Source of the DNA: Sipunculus nudus | Taxonomy: Eukaryota > Annelida > Sipuncula > Golfingiida > Sipunculidae | DNA length: 64,000 nucleotides | Direction: 5' to 3' | NCBI GenBank assembly: GCA_026874595.1 | Contig: CM049318.1 | Span: forward strand, 5,163,741 to 5,227,740 | Part shown: positions 59,580-64,000 of the stretch, piece after piece | Numbering within the stretch: position 1 is the first letter of the stretch | Layout of the letters: every line of letters starts with the position of its first letter | Program-made: the position numbers and the translations under genes | The notes under the pieces: generated by a model | Database searches by the model: none | Told to the model about the DNA's origin: nothing | Seen by the model: only the letters and a program-made list of their open reading frames with translations

Positions 59580-60875
59580 CATGAAAGTATTGCCATTTTC
59601 ACCTGTTTTAATGTTATTAAGACTAATGCTTAAATTAAAGATACTCGTTGAAAGACAAGAATACAATACCGCATTTGTAGTACAATGCGGATAGTGAAAT
59701 GACCGTAAAATGATGAGGTATCGTTAAAGTCATTCGTGTACAGGTAACTGTTTTGAATAGGCTACTTAAACGATAAAACGTTAAATTCGAGAGTAACGCG
59801 AATCTAATGATGGGATATCCGGAGGTACCCGTAGTGGCTCAAGTGGTGCTCTTCAAACAACTTGTACTTCAGAACTTTTATATGTTTCAATAGTATGTAT
59901 TTTAATATAAATAGTAGTAATACCGGCGACAGCTTATTTCCTATGAATAAACTGCGTCTGTTCTCCTCCCACCTCTCTTTCCCCCTCTCTCTCTCTCTCG
60001 TTCTCTCTTTCGTGGTTTTTCGGTCTACAACACAAATATTGTCACTTCTTTGAGGAAAATAGATCACTTACATTGATATCCCGCTGGCTTTGCCAGGGAA
60101 TCCGTCTTTGACTCCGTGACCATCTTTCTCGTACATTTTTTTTCTCGATGCATTTGACATCCGGAGCTTCTATAATTCTAGCTTCTATTCAGAACTGAAA
60201 AGTAAAGGCTAAAACTGACAGAGCCCAAAATTGGGCCCGCCATTATTTTTCAAGATGGCACCGGCAGCAATTTTAAATTTAAAGGTTAGGTTGACTCCCG
60301 AAGCTCTTAAAATAATACGTAAGTGAATATGATAAATCAGAATTAGTTGGATATGACATAAAGCTTTTCTTCTGACAGAGATGTGACTTTTACGGTTTTT
60401 GAAGTTGGCAGCCATTTTAATTTGTTTGCTTAAGCAGAAATATCTGTCACCTTTAAGAGGTGCATAGGAGCTTTCATTCCACATTTTTTCATTGTCAAAT
60501 CCATCGAAAGAAAAAATACCAACGAAGTTGTCACGGATACAAAATAATTATTTTACTTATTGAATGGTTTATCTTATCAATGTCCACAATCAGAGACTCT
60601 TCCTTTTGAGAGCTATCTTTTTTAACTAAGTGTTGTACACCGCTATTTCTCAGGTAAAGAAAATGAATTGAGTAAGCTCTTAACCTCATAAATAAGTATT
60701 TTTGCCCCTGTGAAGGTTTTATTGATGTGCACCTAACATCGAGATCGCATTGGTCTCAAGGATGCCTATAACATCTATATACCTTAGACCTGTATACAAA
60801 AATATCTCGGATGATACAACGCTATACATTATGCTCGATAAGTTAAGTATCCATGGCCTATTTGTGTCTTATATG
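59580..60875 (+). repeat. 1.3-kb duplicated segment, copy 2
   Basis: Partner of 6,790-8,070, same orientation. It contains a (CT)n run at about 59,980-60,007, and its end adjoins the LINE that starts near 60,900. Confidence 0.75.
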
Positions 60876-61021
60876 GTAGCGGAGGGGTAACACGTCCGCG
60901 TAACGTGCTGGAATATTAGAACTTATTTTCTTGGAATTAATACCGTGTGCAGTAATTAGTGCTCTCGAGCAGTTCTTACCCGCCATCCACCAGGCAGTAA
61001 AGGACGCTCGCTATACATGAT

Positions 61022-61615
61022 GAAATTGCTCCAAGACTCGACATTTTAGAGCAAAAGGTGTCGGATATTGCCAACATGAAAACAATCGTGGACAGCCATG
61101 AGAAACGCTTGGATGAGCATGAACATTATTTATCCTTCCAAGGTGACCAAGTTAAAGATATCCTAGAGAAATCTGTACCAGACCTTGAAAAAAATTATAT
61201 GACCCCACAGAGAGGATGTGTATCAGGATACTTTATATGGATATGCATCGTAGGAAGTGGTCGTTCATTATTAACGGACAAAGCGGTGAAGCGGGTAAAC
61301 ATGAATCTGATACAAGGGCAAAGGTTAGGGCCCTCGCCAAGGATAAACTGCAAGTGACAGGGGCGGATTCGCATGCCATTGCCGCATGCTATCGCCTATC
61401 GCAAAAGAAATATGCGGGCATCACCGTGCGTTTTGTTGACTAAAACAATCGCAATGAATGGTTAAGCAAAGCCAACAATTTGAAAACTTCTGACTTAAAC
61501 ATATCTTTGTCTCCAGATATACCGCCCGTCTTGTGGCCACTAAAATCAGATATCCTCCGACAAAGAAAGGAACTCCCCCGGTACTCAAACGAAAATCGCA
61601 AGTGAGAAATCACCC
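61022..61615 (+). pseudogene. LINE ORF1 remnant
   Basis: The first part reads LDILEQKVSDIANMKTIV and DSHEKRLDEHEHYLSFQGD, a heptad-rich coiled coil typical of LINE ORF1 trimer regions. After a frame change at about 61,215, a second part carries VRALAKDKLQVTGADSHAIA, CYRL and ITVRFVD, which is like the RRM/C-terminal domain of ORF1p. TAA at 61,441-61,443 interrupts it, and the frame continues NNRNEWLSKANNLKTSDLN to about 61,605. Confidence 0.65.
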
Positions 61616-62084
61616 TACCTGGCCACACGTTTCGCTCGCCGTGAAAGGCCAGGAGTCCAGGCATTCAGCTATCGACAAAGGCACTATTATCTCAAAATAT
61701 CTTGATCTGTGAAAGGGAAACATTGGTCCAAACACCTGTACCAGTGTCGTACCTGGCCGGGCGTTTCACTCTCCGTGATGAACTAATTGACCTTATATTA
61801 AGACATCGACACAGATACCGGTAGTATTATATCGAGTATCGAACTGTGACGACTAAAACGTCGGCCCACATGTGCATTTGTCTCATATCGGTTATGGCTT
61901 GGAATATGCCGCGACTTTGATTATTGTGCTTGTAGCTCATGTTATATTTCTTATGCCATTTTTTATTTAAGCATACCTTTAACTGAAAAGAATAATTAAT
62001 TCCAAGAAATTGGGAAAACAATCTTAATAATGAAGCACACGTCACGCATCAGATTCGTGTTATGTTTCTTGTACAATTAATTAT

Positions 62085-62132
62085 CTCGGATAAACAACTC
62101 ACTTCTTACTCGGATAAACAACTCACTTCTTA
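62085..62132 (+). repeat. 24-bp perfect tandem duplication
   Basis: The word 'ctcggataaacaactcactt' plus 'ctta' occurs twice in direct succession in the LINE ORF1-ORF2 spacer. Confidence 0.9.
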
Positions 62133-62267
62133 TTATAGCTTCTTTCAATATTTCAATTGCACATTTTGTATTAACGATTGCACTTTTTTTTAACAATTCA
62201 ATGTGTTCCAGTTCGGTGAACATGACGTATAGAAGCATCCCAGTTATTTTCATCTTCATATATTTAC

Positions 62268-64000
62268 TTGTTTTTTACCGGACAACGTATTGAACTGATA
62301 CTTAATGAATTTATGTTAAAGAATTTTGGAGGCTTGGTCAAAAATGAGTTGCTAAATCTCATAAATTTAGAGACGGATCCAGATGGTGTAAATATTGAAA
62401 ATATAGACACTTCATCTTACTATACTCATGACCAATTAAATGATATTTTATGTAGGAAGTCAGAATTTTTATTTTCGGTTCTATCATTAAATTTGCCAAA
62501 GTCTATATTCTTAGTTCGATAAGCTTCATATTCTTGTCGAATCATGGAAACAATATGGCTATGAATTTTATGCAATATGGCTTCAGGAAACTTGGCTAGA
62601 CGATATTTCTGATATATCTTTGTTGCAACTAGAAAACTACAACTCTACAACAAGGCAAATCGGCTTCGCAAAACGGCGGTCTCATGATTTATTTGCATCA
62701 TAATCATTTGTTTAAAATTTGGAAATGTTTAAATGAATCTGAACTTTGGGAAGGGTTGATAATTAATGTTTAAATAAAAGCAATAGCGAGAAACGTATCT
62801 TGTTGACAAACATCTATCGCCCTCCGAAAGAAAACAACAGCAATACAACCATGCGTGCTTTTATTGATGAAACTGATCCGTTACTTCGGAAACTTAATCG
62901 TAGCAAGTCTAATATTATTTTAACTGGCGATTTCAATATCGATCTTTTGAGAGTTAGAGAAAAGGAGAGTTATGGTCAGTTTCTGGAAACTTTACTCGCA
63001 CACAATTTAATGCCTACTGTCACATTTCCCACCCGCTTTAGCACTTTCGGTGCTACTCTGATTTACAACACATTTGCCAGCATATCTGATATGTCTTTGT
63101 GCTCTGCTTGCATTCTTATCAGCCAGATATCTGACCATTTGCCTTATTTTCTTACGATTGAATTAAATACCCAGCATGACAAGTCAGTGGAATTCCATCA
63201 GTATCGTAGAATCAATGAAGCTTCAATAATGTCCTTAAATAATGAGTTAAGTACAATCGATATTGTAGGCAATCTTATTGTGAATGATCTAGCTGATCCA
63301 AATACAAATTATGGCGTTCTCGAAAAAATAATATGTACATCAATGGATAAATATATGCCCCTACAAAAAAGATCACATTGCAAATACAAACAAAAAAGTT
63401 CTAAATGGATCACATTTGGCATTATGAGATCTATCAAATTCAGAGATAAATTGTACAAGTCACTTTAAATTACAAAACCATGTACTTATGAATATGCCAC
63501 AAAAGAAAATAACCTTAGAGCATACGATGTGATATTAAGAGATTAATACGTAATGCTAAAACCATGTATTATAAATCCCAATTTGATAAGTGCAAAAATA
63601 ATATGAGACAAACTTGGCAAACAATAAATGGTATCATTCACAGATCGAATTATAAAATATTCAATATTATTTCAATATTAATCAAGAGAGTGTGACCAAT
63701 AAATACTCAATTACAAATCATTTTAACAAGTATTTTGGTGAAATAGGTTGTAAGATGGCAGATAATATACCGGAAACAGGAAATTTACATTTTACAGATT
63801 ATCTTTAACAACGAGGAACAACGGCTTTTGTGTTAAAGGCTCTTAGAAACAAGACGATTAAAGATACAATACAGAGTCTTCCCACAAAATCAAGTTATGG
63901 ATATGACGGGTTGTCCACCAAGTTGTTGAAAAGACTTGAGCCTGTCATAAATGAACCATTAAAAATTATTATTAATCAGTCCTTACGCACTGGCATTTTT
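62268..64000 (+). pseudogene. LINE ORF2 remnant (endonuclease and start of reverse transcriptase)
   Basis: Begins in a frame ending YTHDQLNDILCRKSEFLFSV. After frameshifts it gives AIWLQETWLDDISDISLLQL, then GGLMIYLHHNH. The open frame 62,800-63,468 carries NIYRPPKENN, SNIILTGDFNIDLL (catalytic Asp/Asn) and ISDHLPYF (catalytic Asp-His), the signature of an exonuclease/phosphatase-fold LINE endonuclease. From about 63,833 the frame reads LPTKSSYGYDGLSTKLLKRL and INQSLRTGIF, the N-terminal blocks of LINE reverse transcriptase. The catalytic palm motifs lie beyond the window. Confidence 0.85.

Larger units (their letters stand above)
60990..64000 (+). mobile_element. Degenerate LINE with ORF1 and ORF2, cut by the window end
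   Basis: ORF1 remnant (61,022-61,615), then about 650 bases of spacer or decayed sequence, then an ORF2 remnant from 62,268 with an AP-type endonuclease and the start of reverse transcriptase. Several frameshifts and stops break both ORFs, so this copy cannot be active. The ORF content (coiled-coil ORF1, APE endonuclease, RT) fits the CR1/L2/Jockey group or an L1-like LINE. The nearby 3' fragment at 45,594-46,275 could belong to the same family. Confidence 0.85.

Overview
This is eukaryotic nuclear DNA from a marine-type invertebrate. The genes are split into many short exons with GT/AG borders, and the sequence is AT-rich. It carries abundant (TA)n microsatellites, LINE, Penelope-like and pogo-type elements, tRNA-like repeats and poly-C tracts. 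The species cannot be fixed from sequence alone. The mix of elements and the disulfide-linked-type SLC7 transporters fit a mollusc, brachiopod or similar bilaterian.

Layout. (1) 0.4-5.3 kb, plus strand: the 3' end of a gene with five one-exon EGF-like domains and a short terminal exon. (2) 5.3-11.2 kb: no gene seen; it holds a 1.3-kb segment repeated at 59.6-60.9 kb and a dead Penelope-like element. (3) 11.2-59.4 kb: four loci of one amino-acid transporter family (SLC7 light-chain/LAT type, closest by eye to xCT and b0,+AT). In order they are a decayed partial copy psiA (+), intact gene B (-), intact gene C (-) and gene D (+), which has a one-base frameshift in exon 6. B, C and D share an identical 10-exon layout with almost identical exon lengths (478/484, 126, 106, 45, 124, 104, 97, 150, 178, 83/86). 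B and D also match in their introns and flanks, so they are the arms of a large inverted duplication around C. psiA is an inverted partial copy of the second half of C. (4) 60.9-64 kb: a degenerate LINE running off the window end.

B and D act as internal controls for each other, and several insertions can be placed by comparing them. A pogo/Tigger-like non-autonomous transposon in B intron 3 is absent from D. A solo-LTR-like segment upstream of B is absent from D. A LINE 3' fragment upstream of D is absent from B. A 5.7-kb array of 37-bp units fills D intron 1; it has a 2,285-bp near-perfect higher-order duplication and a small internal inversion.

Function. B and C should encode 12-helix exchangers of about 496 and 499 residues. 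Each keeps the cysteine that, in this family, makes the disulfide to an SLC3 heavy chain. No heavy chain and no other pathway gene lies in the window. The best biological story here is local birth and decay of a transporter cluster; I see no new enzymatic or defence system.
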